Under the pieces are notes generated by a model. The model did no database searches, was not told the DNA's origin, and saw only the letters and a program-made list of their open reading frames with translations. The translations under genes were made by a program, and so were the position numbers. DNA of 64,000 nucleotides from Pollenia angustigena (taxonomy: Eukaryota; Arthropoda; Insecta; Diptera; Polleniidae). This document shows positions 52,901 through 57,745 of this stretch, piece by piece. Location: the NCBI GenBank assembly GCA_930367215.1, contig OV884059.1, positions 61,103,393 through 61,167,392 of the forward strand. The letters run 5' to 3'. Each line of letters begins with the position of its first letter. Position 1 is the stretch's first letter.

Positions 52901-55228
52901 AAACGCACCTAATACTTACATGCATACATAAAAGCCCATGTATTCCGCCTCGTTACACTTATCTTTGCTATGTGCGTGTGGCAGCGACAAGTAGCTCTAC
53001 GATATTTTAATTTTTGCATGTTAAAAACCTTTACGCATCCGCACAATTTTTTTGCACTTCTGCACTTGTCGCTGTCACACACACATAGCATAGGTAGACG
53101 ACACGAGATGGAAGATATTGTTTTTTATGTATGTATGCATGTAAGTATTGATTTGTATGTTGTGCTAATAGAAAAGAGTATAACCGCCACTTAATAAATT
53201 TAGCGTTTGCTTAGACGAATTTCTGTAACGTTTTAAAATTCACACATTTCTTTTTAATAAGTTGTAAAGTAGAGTTTTTCTTTAAAAATTTCATCCATTG
53301 TATGTATGTATGTAGTATATGAAAAATTATAAATTTAAAGTATGAAAAATAATCAAGAAATTTTGGGAGAATAAATGATTTTGGAGAGACATAAGTTGCC
53401 CCCTATCTACCCTCGTTATCCTATTTTGTTTTTTAAATACATGTCTATATAAATATGTATCTATCTATGTTTTAAATATCATTAAAATCTATTAGATAGT
53501 TTTGTAGAGGCAGAAAATACCATCAAGCTTCCCTCGGAGTCCTATTTTTTTAAAAATATATACAAATAGCTTGTGTGTTCATATTAATATGGATCTATCT
53601 ATGTTTGAAATTTTATTAAGATCTGTTAGATAGTTTCGGAGAAGCAGAAATTGCCCCTCGTTGTCCTAATAAAATAAGCTTACCGCCTTAGTCAAATCTT
53701 AAAAAGCTTTAGAATTATCCTGATATTTTTCTAAATAACAACACAAAAAAATTTTGGCTAGTTCCAAAATTTTTAAAATTGCATTTTCTCTGTATATTTA
53801 CGTTATACTTACGTTTTAACATATACTTATATGGGTATTGCAGATAGCTAAGTCTGTGTTCATACGGCTCTTGTCTTATTGTAATGATTGCTACTTTATA
53901 TGCAAGAGGGACGAGGGGAAAAGAAACGAGTACACAGATGCCTGTACTGTTTTTACGTTATGCTTTTTCATTCGTTGTTTAATTTTGTTATTGTTTTCAA
54001 TATCAAAAAAGCACCTGTCGTCAACATGACATGAATCATTTAAACGCCAATTCATGTTCAAAGAATAAAAGGGAAGAATCTTGCCAATAAGACTTGAGCC
54101 GTATGAACTCAGACTTACAGAAATTTTATTTATATCTGCATATACCCAGCGGTAAAACTCAGAAGACCTTCTTACTTAAAAATTGTTTTGATTAAATTAC
54201 TATTCTTATCTAATTGCTAAAGAATGCCTCATAGATATGGGATCCACAGTACTCAGTTCACTCTAACAAAATCGAGTCAGTTCAAATCCAGTTTTTATTA
54301 TTCTGTCTTCGCGGATTGGGTTGGGACCCTCACATAAGGTTACCATCCTATGTTAACCGTCTGGCACTTATTAGGTTACCAACTTTAAGAAGTCGTCGGA
54401 AAATGTTAAATGCTATTTTTCTACTTATGCTAATAAACGGAAGCGTCAATTCTCAATACCTTCTGGGAAAAATTAACCTTAACGTACCTGTTCGTCTATC
54501 AAGATATTATAGCATTCTGAGTATTAAATATTATACTACAAACTTTGCTCAGTTTGATCCATTTCGTAGAGTCTGTGATGATTTCAATAAGTTATATAAA
54601 TATATTGACTTTAACAAAAACATTAAAACCATAAAGAGTGATATAATATCATATTTAAATTCGTTAAACTAATCGTTTGATTATATGTAATTGCTAAAGC
54701 TTGTATTTTTATACATATTTACTAAATTTTTCAATTTGTAATAGTCTGTAAGGATTTTTCCATAGACTTAAGAAAATAAATAAATAAATAAATAAATAGA
54801 AAGCCTTTGCTCTTTGGTGTAAAAGATAAGATATACCTTCCACACTCGCTTCTATGAGAAGGGAGTAAAATTCCTTTTATCATTAAAATAATTTAATGAA
54901 AATTAAATTTGATGAACTTAAGCCTAATTATAAAAATATTAAAAATTTGGATTAAAAACCATACATAGTTCAACAAAATAACCACAATACTTATTATTAA
55001 TATATAAAATGTAAAAAAAATTTATATAAATGTAAATAAAATTTTCTTTTCAGGGGACTATTGTACAAAGGTTCGGTGGACTGTTTGCGCCAAACCGTTA
55101 ATAAAGAAGGCTTGGCTGCACTCTACAAAGGTTTTTTGCCATGTTGGATTCGAATGGCACCCTGGTCTCTTACCTTTTGGCTATCCTTTGAACAAATACG
55201 CACAATGTTGGGTGCATCAAGCTACTGA
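14555..55228 (+). CDS. Ucp4A: Ucp4A-like mitochondrial uncoupling protein, five coding exons
   Basis: Joining 14555-14857, 36782-36885, 36943-37259, 37336-37516 and 55054-55228 gives one open frame of 359 residues that matches the layout of fly Ucp4A. All four introns have GT...AG ends (phases 0, 2, 1, 2; sizes 21,924, 57, 76 and 17,537 bp). Residues 1-40 are Ala/Thr/Ser-rich and variable. The rest has the three mitochondrial-carrier signatures PxDxx[KR]: PLDLTKTR at 70-77, PADLVK at 183-188 and PADVVKTR at 283-290, one per repeat. Six membrane helices in the inner mitochondrial membrane are expected for the family. UCP4 proteins are thought to dissipate proton-motive force or exchange small anions. 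No inactivating change is visible. Confidence 0.93.
15012..15803. mobile_element. pogo/Tigger-like MITE with a nested MITE, in intron 1
   Basis: The ends, cagtacaatcccgataattc and its complement gaattatcgggatttgactg, are flanked by TA (15010-15011, 15804-15805). TIRs of the type CAGTCAAATCCCGATAA with a TA target are typical of pogo/Tigger elements. The subterminal 'tacgaattat' word is repeated several times. A second inverted-repeat element (15213-15472, gagccgtttattttgaaagt ... actttcaaaataaacggctc) is inserted inside. Confidence 0.75.
16320..16790. repeat. decayed inverted repeat with 'ttttccctacg' words
   Basis: The word ttttccctacg occurs near both ends (about 16358 and 16686), and the flanks 'gtgatgccagtgaaaattt' and 'aaaattcacttttttacatcat' are weakly complementary. 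Probably an old MITE. Confidence 0.35.
16833..16912. repeat. (AT)n microsatellite
   Basis: About 80 bp of alternating AT, broken by three 'atgtat' variants. Confidence 0.95.
17235..17724. mobile_element. MITE with a second MITE inside
   Basis: Outer arms atcatggtataataa ... ttattataccatgat, with an extended match through 'gagagttg' / 'caactctc'. A 117-bp element at 17320-17437 sits inside, with arms ggccgattccaccaaattca and 'tgaacttggtgaaattggcc'. The inner family recurs downstream of the gene at 55517-55637. Confidence 0.75.
17869..18909 (+). mobile_element. Helitron/DINE-like repeat with a 152-bp internal tandem
   Basis: It starts at 'acaagttagaaagc' and ends at 'tggtggagggtata'. The 3' part holds 'gacggacagacggacatggc' (about 18752) followed by 'atatatatactttatggggt', a string common in dispersed DINE/Helitron-like repeats of flies. 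Four copies of a unit containing 'aaactgttttccgg' start at about 17966, 18119, 18271 and 18406 (spacing 153, 152 and 135 bp). No helicase or Rep coding is seen, so it is a non-autonomous copy. Confidence 0.6.
18910..19581. other. no gene seen (intron 1)
   Basis: A+T-rich intronic DNA with no recognised repeat or coding signal. Confidence 0.4.
19582..20166 (+). mobile_element. second Helitron/DINE-like repeat
   Basis: It starts 'acaagtaagaaag' and carries 'cagccagccagccggacgga' at about 20012, with two imperfect copies of a roughly 130-bp block built around 'tttgtgagaggcagaaattg'. It ends 'ttgtggtgtgggtata'. Related internal blocks occur at 45.95-46.18 and 53.38-53.69 kb. Non-coding. Confidence 0.6.
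20167..20889. other. no gene seen (intron 1)
   Basis: A+T-rich. It contains loose repeats of 'cataacgtcca' (about 20763 and 20841) and of 'actcgttcg'-type words, probably traces of old MITEs. Confidence 0.35.
20890..21051. mobile_element. short MITE, 'acgcagagaaaaa' ends
   Basis: The left end acgcagagaaaaacatg pairs with the right end ttttttctctgggt. Interior 'aaccataatatggtt' palindromes. Confidence 0.55.
21086..21127. repeat. piece of the 82-bp repeat, plus orientation
   Basis: 'gggcgcaaggattttatact' followed by 'ctatggtata' matches the 82-bp unit of 12.5-13.3 kb. It abuts the left end of the non-LTR pseudogene. Confidence 0.7.
21128..23480 (+). pseudogene. non-LTR retrotransposon pseudogene (LOA/I-group-like), RT plus RNase H
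   Basis: Translated pieces in shifting plus-strand frames follow the order of a non-LTR pol. A basic linker is at 21128-21300, and the RT fingers contain KSPGPDG (21546-21566) and FRPISLSS (from 21731). The thumb region with KYLGYFLD (about 22131) and [12 protein letters not shown] (from about 22293) follows. An RNase H domain holds TDGS (about 22712), YVDSQAA (about 22889) and DELARG (about 23050). Between about 21835 and 21915 the RT palm, including the catalytic YADD box, is missing, and several frameshifts and stops occur. It cannot be active. RT plus RNase H suggests the LOA or I group; sequence comparison would be needed to fix the clade. Confidence 0.75.
23663..23812. repeat. two pieces of the 82-bp repeat, minus orientation
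   Basis: Two tandem units read as the reverse complement of the array at 12.5 kb, with 'taccatagagcagaaaatcc' and 'ataccatagaggagaaaatc' about 83 bp apart. They sit at the right side of the non-LTR pseudogene, opposite in orientation to the piece on its left. Confidence 0.8.
23813..24236. other. no gene seen (intron 1)
   Basis: A+T-rich intronic DNA, nothing recognised. Confidence 0.4.
24237..24524. mobile_element. MITE with 'gttgcaaaactcgttcg' arms
   Basis: 'agtgtgttgcaaaactcgtt' at the left is matched by 'aacgagttttgcaacgcact' at the right. Extra copies of 'aaaactcgtt' lie inside the left half. Confidence 0.7.
24596..24776. mobile_element. MITE with 'gatttcataaacgcag' arms
   Basis: 'gatttcataaacgcagtgtt' at the left is the complement of 'aatactgcgtttatgaaatc' at the right with one mismatch. 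Non-coding. Confidence 0.7.
25040..25619 (+). pseudogene. Copia element, left part (RT), interrupted
   Basis: Frame pieces give the Copia reverse-transcriptase start: a W-x-L-V-Q-R-P-like linker (about 25258-25280), the block [20 protein letters not shown] (from 25387), then [19 protein letters not shown] sequence, ending at SLYGLKQAP at 25619. Here the frame stops abruptly at the LTR of the inserted Gypsy element. The remainder of the same protein resumes at about 32937. Stops and frameshifts (for example at 25507-25509) show that it is inactive. Confidence 0.8.
25620..25786 (-). repeat. Gypsy 3' LTR
   Basis: In plus orientation it starts tgatatattcaagttgacc and ends cttaaaatatacaaca. It matches the uninterrupted portions of the right LTR. 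TG...CA ends. The minus-strand polypurine-like tract lies just inside. Confidence 0.8.
25898..27193 (-). CDS. Gypsy integrase region, open 431-codon frame
   Basis: The frame holds a zinc-binding HHCC module (HQTHMG ... CAPC), then the catalytic D-D-E core: [17 protein letters not shown] and HPSTNGQAE. The C-terminal domain ends with a YNLRPR motif and a lysine run coded by A-rich sequence. All three acidic residues are present. The protein would join the element's cDNA to the target. It is intact over its length but separated from its RT by the foreign block, so it is part of a defective copy. Confidence 0.85.
   Translation of the reverse strand: MVKKGWPRSCTDENFKPFFQKRNELSEESGCLFWGYRVVIPKVLQRKVLGFLHQTHMGIVRMKSMARESCWWPGQTRDIENIAGECAPCLETRSNPPRQELIPWVRPREVCSRIHIDFFGPFLNRWCLVVVDSSSKWLECIDMSKNTTSRAVISVLKDLFARFGLPKCIVSDNGTAFVSHEFKEFAKCNGIELITTPVGHPSTNGQAENTVKIIKNALKRNLYNVPLAAFNDVLIRYLFDYINTKHACTGVSPAFLMFNRRKLRTRLDLLNPKRTIEIKNKKEIEKNLFKNQTYQKAYYKGTRKYCFNENDIVMVKDYSVAGKVSWLKAKILKKIGRQTYTVLTVNNKTWKRHANHIIQCKSGADQALPSVLLDPLQKLNINNDTCETENDQNNTSPSSNNFSIPTYNLRPRKNKLKLNCIKIKKKKKKKT
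27253..27570 (-). pseudogene. Gypsy RNase H, C-terminal part
   Basis: The frame reads [20 protein letters not shown] and ends with [11 protein letters not shown], the standard end of the Gypsy RNase H domain. It begins abruptly at about 27570 where sequence of a different Gypsy element in the opposite orientation takes over. A stop separates it from the integrase frame. Confidence 0.75.
27571..30407 (+). pseudogene. internal fragment of a second Gypsy element, gag to integrase, plus strand
   Basis: Starting in mid-gag, the main frame (to 29617) has two CCHC knuckles ([28 protein letters not shown]), a protease with VDTGADVSI, an RT with YIDDI (about 28910) and an RNase H start with [12 protein letters not shown] stop at 29615-29617 interrupts RNase H. 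The next frame (29621-30109) carries its end, [19 protein letters not shown], and a disrupted HHCC region. A frameshift leads to the integrase core (to about 30407), with [17 protein letters not shown] and GNGQIERI, which is then cut off. Neither LTR is present. It sits head-on inside the minus-strand Gypsy element. Confidence 0.8.
30424..30767. other. 344-bp unidentified insert between 17-bp direct repeats
   Basis: The 17-base word gctttaattttttacat occurs at 30407-30423 and again at 30768-30784. The second copy belongs to the minus-strand Gypsy gag/protease frame, so the first looks like a target duplication. The interior has several 'aagttgt' words and no open frame or TIRs. It could be a short retroposed sequence or a truncated element. 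Confidence 0.45.
30727..31764 (-). CDS. Gypsy gag with protease start, 345-codon open frame
   Basis: ATG at 31764 lies about 40 bp after the 5' LTR. The capsid-like region (residues about 1-170) contains [12 protein letters not shown] and the [17 protein letters not shown] block. Two zinc knuckles follow ([28 protein letters not shown]). The frame then enters protease with [13 protein letters not shown] and stops prematurely at 30727, where the insert replaces the downstream sequence. Gag would package element RNA in virus-like particles. Gag itself is undamaged. Confidence 0.8.
   Translation of the reverse strand: MNGLAVPRFDYLSNTWSVFQFQLEKFFIAGDVREEKKKAILLTSLTENSYVLLENLLSPSKLDATTTTYTSCVDAMTRHFKAPSCGFAERFKFYKASKSPNETTNEWAVKVRMLAAQCEFGSMLSTVVRDIFIMGLEPGPARDKIFLESLSLTFEKAVEIANNAEYIKNQYEVEVKSESDINYMRHNPYDVEVKSESDVNYIRKHNGEHQKQVFRRQSRSLQQQQHFQKQEQQGKKGLKCSACGLMGHQIEQCRYRYYKCHLCQQQGHLKKMCGARNVNFLEEDSLNLFSMLSEGDGPIKVKISIDNKIFQMMLDTGSEYNVISQYTCKKLKLDVLILILFYLIL
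31807..32936 (-). repeat. Gypsy 5' LTR, split by a MITE
   Basis: In plus orientation it starts tgtaatatattcaagttgac and ends cttaaaatatacaaca at 32936. A 959-bp MITE (31905-32863) interrupts it. Without the MITE it is 169 bp, two bases longer than the left LTR. Confidence 0.8.
31905..32863. mobile_element. MITE inserted in the Gypsy LTR, TTAAA duplication
   Basis: TIRs start ggctcacttaggcgaacggt and end in the imperfect complement acgttcacctaactgagcc. The 5-bp word ttaaa flanks it at 31900-31904 and 32864-32868. The intact left LTR shows the empty site (tgcttaaatcatg), proving the insertion and the duplication. Subterminal 'ggtac' words are frequent. Superfamily undetermined. Confidence 0.85.
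32937..33860 (+). pseudogene. Copia element, right part (RT end, RNase H)
   Basis: The protein interrupted at 25619 resumes with [20 protein letters not shown], the palm block [14 protein letters not shown] (one change from the usual YVDD/YVDDLL form), and the LLGMQI block. RNase H follows with [37 protein letters not shown] and [20 protein letters not shown]. It ends with a [15 protein letters not shown] block before the 3' LTR. Several stops are present. The catalytic box has Gly-Asp in place of Asp-Asp, so it is inactive. Confidence 0.8.
33857..34017 (+). repeat. putative Copia 3' LTR
   Basis: A purine-rich tract (ttggaggaag) precedes tgttgagatgctaaaa. The segment ends tttaaacctcaaca, giving TGTTGAG...CTCAACA inverted ends, with an AATAAA hexamer near 33992. 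No second LTR was found to compare. Confidence 0.55.
34222..34738. mobile_element. MITE with extended inverted arms
   Basis: The end words aggaattcttagattc and gaatcaaagaattctta are imperfectly complementary. An inner perfect block 'gctcgagatagcgagatgt' pairs with 'acatctcgctatctcgag'. Non-coding. Confidence 0.7.
34755..36445 (-). pseudogene. non-LTR retrotransposon pseudogene, endonuclease to RT
   Basis: On the minus strand the endonuclease C-terminal part comes first (36440-36170: [31 protein letters not shown]). RT pieces follow at about 35520-34760: [30 protein letters not shown], then [13 protein letters not shown]. Order and spacing match an endonuclease-type non-LTR element, with a MITE inserted at 35553-36007. 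Frameshifts and stops are numerous, and the RT core after the FVDFSAAF block is missing. Clade not determined. Confidence 0.6.
35553..36007. mobile_element. MITE with aggtgcgatcccgta ends
   Basis: The left end aggtgcgatcccgtaact and right end agtacgggatcacgcct are imperfect complements. 'att' flanks both sides. The subterminal region has further 'tacgggaac' words. It interrupts the non-LTR pseudogene. Confidence 0.65.
36446..36781. other. end of intron 1, no feature seen
   Basis: A+T-rich DNA leading to the acceptor 'ttatggacag' before exon 2. No strong polypyrimidine tract, although 'atttcttttcttatggacag' fits a fly acceptor. Confidence 0.5.
36782..36885 (+). CDS. Ucp4A: Ucp4A coding exon 2
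   Basis: It encodes residues 102-136: [20 protein letters not shown], the end of carrier repeat 1. Acceptor gacag|tat, donor atag|gtaaaa, with the last codon split after two bases. Confidence 0.92.
36943..37259 (+). CDS. Ucp4A: Ucp4A coding exon 3
   Basis: It encodes residues 136-242, with the second carrier signature PADLVK and the [20 protein letters not shown] block. The preceding intron is only 57 bp (ttttag|c acceptor) and the following one 76 bp (donor ttag|gtaaat). Both are typical short fly introns. Confidence 0.93.
37336..37516 (+). CDS. Ucp4A: Ucp4A coding exon 4
   Basis: It encodes residues 242-302 including the third signature PADVVKTR and QPTDEKGR. Donor gaag|gtacgt. The last codon is split after two bases and completed in exon 5, 17.5 kb away. 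Confidence 0.93.
37771..40875 (+). pseudogene. non-LTR retrotransposon with 2A-like motif and zinc finger, decayed
   Basis: The first frame (37771-38403) contains GVEINPGPW, a 2A-like ribosome-skipping motif (38026-38052), directly before a C/H-rich finger (WHCSVCQQ ... [10 protein letters not shown]) and a Gln/Ser-rich tail. Endonuclease follows, lacking its N-terminus ([10 protein letters not shown] at about 38425, SLASDHLP at about 38640). RT has [41 protein letters not shown] and SYADD (about 39953), and the C-terminus a [15 protein letters not shown] finger. Several frameshifts break it. The 3' end is a (ACA)n tail at about 40853-40872. Same orientation as Ucp4A, in intron 4. Confidence 0.75.
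38026..38052 (+). other. 2A-like peptide motif in the retroelement ORF1
   Basis: The residues G-V-E-I-N-P-G-P-W match the core D/G-V-E-x-N-P-G-P of 2A-type peptides known from viruses and from some non-LTR retrotransposons. Skipping would fall between the Gly codon ending 38046 and the Pro codon at 38047. Activity is not shown by sequence alone. Confidence 0.6.
41165..41234. repeat. perfect 21-bp-arm hairpin in intron 4
   Basis: The arm atatgtatatcgtcagctca (plus one t) at 41165-41185 is perfectly repeated in inverse at 41214-41234. The 28-base loop holds a further ttggc...gccaa stem. The size resembles a microRNA precursor or a very short MITE remnant. Confidence 0.6.
41235..42424. other. 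no gene recognised (intron 4)
   Basis: It contains a minus-strand open frame (42191-41895, 98 codons, with [14 protein letters not shown]) that I do not recognise, with no supporting context. Otherwise A+T-rich. Confidence 0.3.
42425..43879. mobile_element. MITE with cctgcatgaatg ends, containing a foldback element
   Basis: Outer ends are cctgcatgaatg and cattcatgcagg. Inside, 42685-43311 is a foldback with arms of about 250 bp. For example 'ttctttgaatttatcaactg' pairs with 'cagttgataaattcaaagaa', and 'tcagtttgtctctatcagct' with 'agctgatagagacaaactga'. Around the centre, T-rich and A-rich runs face each other. No coding sequence. Confidence 0.7.
43880..45186. other. no gene seen (intron 4)
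   Basis: A+T-rich intron sequence without recognised repeats or protein similarity. Confidence 0.4.
45187..45799. mobile_element. solo LTR, 613 bp, ATAT duplication
   Basis: It begins tgttacgaaagtaac and ends ggcagtaacgtaaca, giving TG...CA with a TGTTACG/CGTAACA inverted pair. It is flanked by the 4-bp repeat atat (45183-45186 and 45800-45803). No internal retroelement sequence is adjacent, so it is a solo LTR left by recombination. A 4-bp duplication fits Ty3/Gypsy elements. It includes a promoter-like region (45486-45535) and an AATAAA at about 45728. Confidence 0.85.
45486..45535 (+). promoter_or_regulatory. heat-shock-element-like array plus TATA box in the solo LTR
   Basis: Six contiguous 5-bp units, cTTCg aGAAa tATTt cGAAt gTTCt aGATg (45486-45515), match the alternating nTTCn/nGAAn pattern bound by heat-shock factor, with four of six perfect. 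A TATAAATA box follows at 45528-45535. This is a plausible LTR promoter reading in the Ucp4A direction. Function is inferred. Confidence 0.5.
45930..46200. repeat. fragment of DINE-like internal repeats
   Basis: Two copies of a roughly 130-bp block with 'gcctctccgaaactatttaa' and 'gacacagtagctatgtattt'-type words, related to blocks at 19.7 and 53.5 kb. Confidence 0.5.
46515..47272. mobile_element. TA-target MITE with aggtgacc ends
   Basis: It starts aggtgaccatacgtactc and ends aaatctggtcgcct, with TA on both sides. 'gtcctctttt'-type words recur near both ends. TA duplications point to Tc1/mariner-type mobilisation. It sits within the gtgtgtgt end of the next MITE. Confidence 0.6.
47788..51160 (+). 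mobile_element. DNA transposon with hAT-like transposase, CCC/GGG ends, 2-bp duplication
   Basis: The ends are cccagcgggaaaa and ttttcccgctggg. The 2-bp word cg flanks both sides (47786-47787, 51161-51162). The opposite arm of the surrounding MITE shows the empty site gctaccgtttcac, so the duplication is CG only. Subterminal 'aaggcctt' words in both orientations fill 47815-48130 and 51045-51135. The interior encodes a transposase (48916-50700). A partial end of the same family is at 54145-54236. Confidence 0.75.
48916..50700 (+). pseudogene. ZBED5/GTF2IRD2-like hAT transposase, three lesions
   Basis: Nearly the whole protein is readable. A BED-like finger CLIC ... HFKALH (about 48964-49030) comes first, then [13 protein letters not shown] and [16 protein letters not shown], the RNase H-like core with [16 protein letters not shown] and [29 protein letters not shown], and a C-terminal dimerisation block [20 protein letters not shown] ... 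STFSKLK. Damage is limited to two in-frame TAA stops (49498-49500, 49951-49953) and a frameshift in a T run at about 50350, plus an uncertain start. Family members cut and paste DNA in the nucleus. Confidence 0.8.
51176..52000. other. flanking repeat DNA, no gene
   Basis: Contains a (TAG)n run (about 51553), (TTG)n-type words, and near 51958-52000 the complement of the 'taccaaacatggtgg ... caggtggca' sequence at 46305-46345. A larger inverted pair therefore brackets 46.3-52.0 kb. Confidence 0.45.
52001..52918. other. no gene seen (intron 4)
   Basis: Very A+T-rich, with imperfect 'tttactgcattttac' repeats. No coding signal. Confidence 0.4.
52919..53145. mobile_element. MITE with catgcatacataaaa ends
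   Basis: Left catgcatacataaaa, right ttttatgtatgtatgcatg. Inner perfect blocks 'gcagcgacaagt' / 'acttgtcgctg' and 'tgctatgtg' / 'cacatagca'. Confidence 0.65.
53380..53690. repeat. DINE-like internal repeat block
   Basis: Two to three copies of a 130-bp unit with 'atctatctatgtttt' and 'gaggcagaaa' words, the same family as at 19.7 and 46.0 kb. Confidence 0.5.
53849..54117. mobile_element. MITE with taagtctg ends
   Basis: Left 'taagtctgtgttcatacggc', right 'gccgtatgaactcagactta', nearly perfect complements extending through 'cttgtcttattg'. Confidence 0.7.
54145..54880. mobile_element. partial end of the CCCAGCGGG transposon, interrupted
   Basis: 'cccagcggtaaaactcagaa' (54145) and 'aagaatgcctcatag' match the right end of the element at 47788-51160 in reverse. 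After a non-LTR insertion (54237-54798), the match resumes with 'tttgctctttgg'. A solitary, decayed end. Confidence 0.65.
54237..54798 (+). pseudogene. 5'-truncated non-LTR retrotransposon, RT C-terminus and tail
   Basis: The open frame from about 54238 reads [26 protein letters not shown], then [21 protein letters not shown] and the [20 protein letters not shown] block typical of the extreme C-terminus of Jockey/CR1-type RT proteins. It stops at 54670-54672 and is followed by a short 3' UTR and an (aaat)n tail (about 54775-54797). Only the last 140 or so codons are present, so this is a dead-on-arrival copy. Confidence 0.75.
55054..55228 (+). CDS. Ucp4A: Ucp4A coding exon 5 and stop
   Basis: It encodes residues 302-359: [15 protein letters not shown], then [20 protein letters not shown], ending ASSY and TGA at 55226-55228. 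Acceptor ttttcttttcag|g with a good pyrimidine tract. The C-terminus is that of Ucp4A. Confidence 0.93.
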
Positions 55229-55516
55229 GTACAACGCGATTAACAAATATATACAATCCAACATTTTTATCGTAATTAATTAAAAATATGTTTAATGCTA
55301 TATTATTACAATTATTATTGTTTTTTTATATCATAAATATATTTTTTAATCAACATCACAACCCACACAAAAACAAATTCATATTGTAAAAAGTTTGTTA
55401 AATCTTAATTAAACATTATTGTGTATATATTTTATGTACAACGGGTTTTAATTTAAAATTAGAAGCACTTTAATTAATAATTTAGATTATTCTTATTTTT
55501 TTTTTTCCAACATTAA
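55229..55516 (+). other. presumed Ucp4A 3' UTR
   Basis: A+T-rich sequence after the stop. No canonical AATAAA is seen in the first few hundred bases, though AATTAAA-type words occur at about 55410. The polyadenylation site cannot be placed. Confidence 0.35.
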
Positions 55517-55637
55517 TGGTCAATTTCACCAAGTTCAGTTTTAATTAACTATCCGTTATAACAGTAAAAAACATATTGTTAACTGGAAGTTAAAGTACAT
55601 AATAGTTAGTTTTACTTGATCTTGGTGAAGTTGGCCG
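55517..55637. mobile_element. MITE, same family as 17320-17437
   Basis: 'tggtcaatttcaccaagttc' and 'gatcttggtgaagttggcc' arms correspond to the inner MITE of intron 1. Confidence 0.7.
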
Positions 55638-55680
55638 TAAATTATATTTTTCTAGTACCTAATTAATTTTTGTTTTTTTG

Positions 55681-56186
55681 TACACAGAAAAAATTATTAG
55701 TAATTTTTTATCAATTAAAAAAATTATTTAAAAAGTATTTAAACTTAATTAATGTAATAATTGAATCAATTATTTTGTTTTGTTGAACGAATATTAAAAA
55801 TATAATTTTGATTTAATTAACATTTTAGTTGTTTTGAAATTAATTTAAAATTAAAATAATAATCAAATATCAAAAAATTATTTCATTTAAAATAAAATAA
55901 TTTTAACTTGTGTAATTGTTGTTGGAATTGTCAAAATCAATCAATACATTTCAAAATCAATCAATACATTGTTTGAAACGGCAAAGTTTTTTTGATCATT
56001 TTTTTAATTAAAATTAAAAATATCATTTATTGAAAAAAAAATCTTCAAAATATAAAATTTTTACAATTTTTAGTAATCAATATAATCATTTTGGTAATAG
56101 GTGCAAAATCAACAAATGGATTGCTTGATTCTATGAATTTGGTATAAAATTGGTGATTAGAGAACATTTTAAATTTTTTCTGTGTA
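55681..56186. mobile_element. MITE with tacacagaaaaaatt ends
   Basis: Left tacacagaaaaaatt, right aattttttctgtgta. Interior very A+T-rich, with a 21-bp tandem pair 'catttcaaaatcaatcaata' at about 55937-55970. Confidence 0.65.
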
Positions 56187-56645
56187 GTAAATTTTAATTA
56201 AGATTTTTGTAAAACGAAATAAACAAACGGTAACAGAATAAATGTTTAGGGAAAAAACTAAATTAACTTTCGTTCTCTGTAAAATTGTTTGTTCCTTTTT
56301 ATTTTACTACTTTTGGTTGGAATTGCTTATTTCAAATTAAATGTGTTTTTATGATTAATTTTAAAATATCCGCAATTAAGTTATGCGGATAAATAAGTTA
56401 AATGTGAACAAATGACAATAAACATACTTACATAAATTAACTAGTCTAAAAATAAATAAAAATACATATTTGTACGGTCAACCGAAATATATTTTATTAA
56501 ATAATGAGACGTGGTTTTGAGTTTTAATTATACTCGAGGAACCCAAATCAAACAATTAATCCTCAATATGTATCGTTATAGTGTGTTGTTATATTGATAA
56601 AAGTAGATTACATTCTACATCACTAATTGCAAAAAATAAAGTTCT
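56187..56645. other. no gene seen
   Basis: A+T-rich intergenic DNA. Confidence 0.4.
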
Positions 56646-56897
56646 AATGCCCAATTTTCAGGATAGTATTTAAATCAATATTAAGTTAATTTTCATAACA
56701 AACTTAAATCGTATTTAAAACAGATTGGGTTTTTGAGTTTTATTTGAAGTCTTATTTAATTAAGACAAAAGTATGGTAGCACCACTAAATACAAAAAAAA
56801 AATATATAAAAAAGTGTAATTATTTACAAGGTGGTCTGAAAAAAAAACAGCTGACTGTTAATGATTTGAATGTTGTTTTCGTATTGTTGTGATATTG

Positions 56898-57478
56898 CCC
56901 TACAGATAATATTGGAATACGTGGTCCATTGTGGCTTAAATGGACTACTTACAACATGGTCCAATATACTGTAGTATGGACCATGTTATAAGAAATTAAC
57001 ATGCAGTGCTGCCAACAGCAGCATGATTTATACTTTTTATACTTTTCAGTATTACACATTGGTAGCCCTGATGGTGTCCATTATTAATTGTTTATTAAAA
57101 AGTGAAAGTTTGTGAAATTTGTGGAAAAAGGTAAAAAAAATTTTAAAATACCAAATATATTTAATAATAGCAATAATAGACTACAGTACACACCATAAAA
57201 GGCGATTAGTGAAAAATTAAAAAGAAAAATGCTTAAACTACCCCTTAAGTGTACTCCATAATGTAGTAACATGGAGTACTTTTAAAACTAACCCACTTAA
57301 GTACTCCATGGAGTAGTTTAGGGACTACTTCGGTGGGTTATATGGTCCCCTCCTAGGACATCGTAATGTTAAATGGACCACCTTTTACCCATATATTTGG
57401 AGTAGTTTTGGAGTACTCCTACTCCTTTATGGACTACTCTTTACATGCATGTATGGACTAGTCTCGTTATCTGCAGGG
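56898..57478. mobile_element. CCCTGCAG MITE, copy 2
   Basis: Ends ccctacagataat and cgttatctgcaggg with the 2-bp flank TG (56896-56897, 57479-57480). It splits the left target duplication of the adjacent hAT-type element, so it is the later insertion. Its right 130 bp match copy 1 (6571-6700) in reverse. Confidence 0.75.
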
Positions 57479-57745
57479 TGAGGCCATAGAAGCAAGCCGT
57501 AACGGCGCGGCTGACGGCTAGCCGCTCAGCCGATTTTTTTCGACAAGCCTCGCCGCCGCCGATATACTCGGCTGATCGACGGCTCAATTGCTAGCTGATT
57601 ATTTTTAAATTTTTTTTTTTTGTATTAAGCCAAAATTTGTTATTCAATTAATTTTTGTTTTTTTTAAATATTATTTAAGTTAATGAATACTTGCGGAAAT
57701 CGGTATTTAGTGGCACTGTTACCATATACAAATATTTATCTTATC

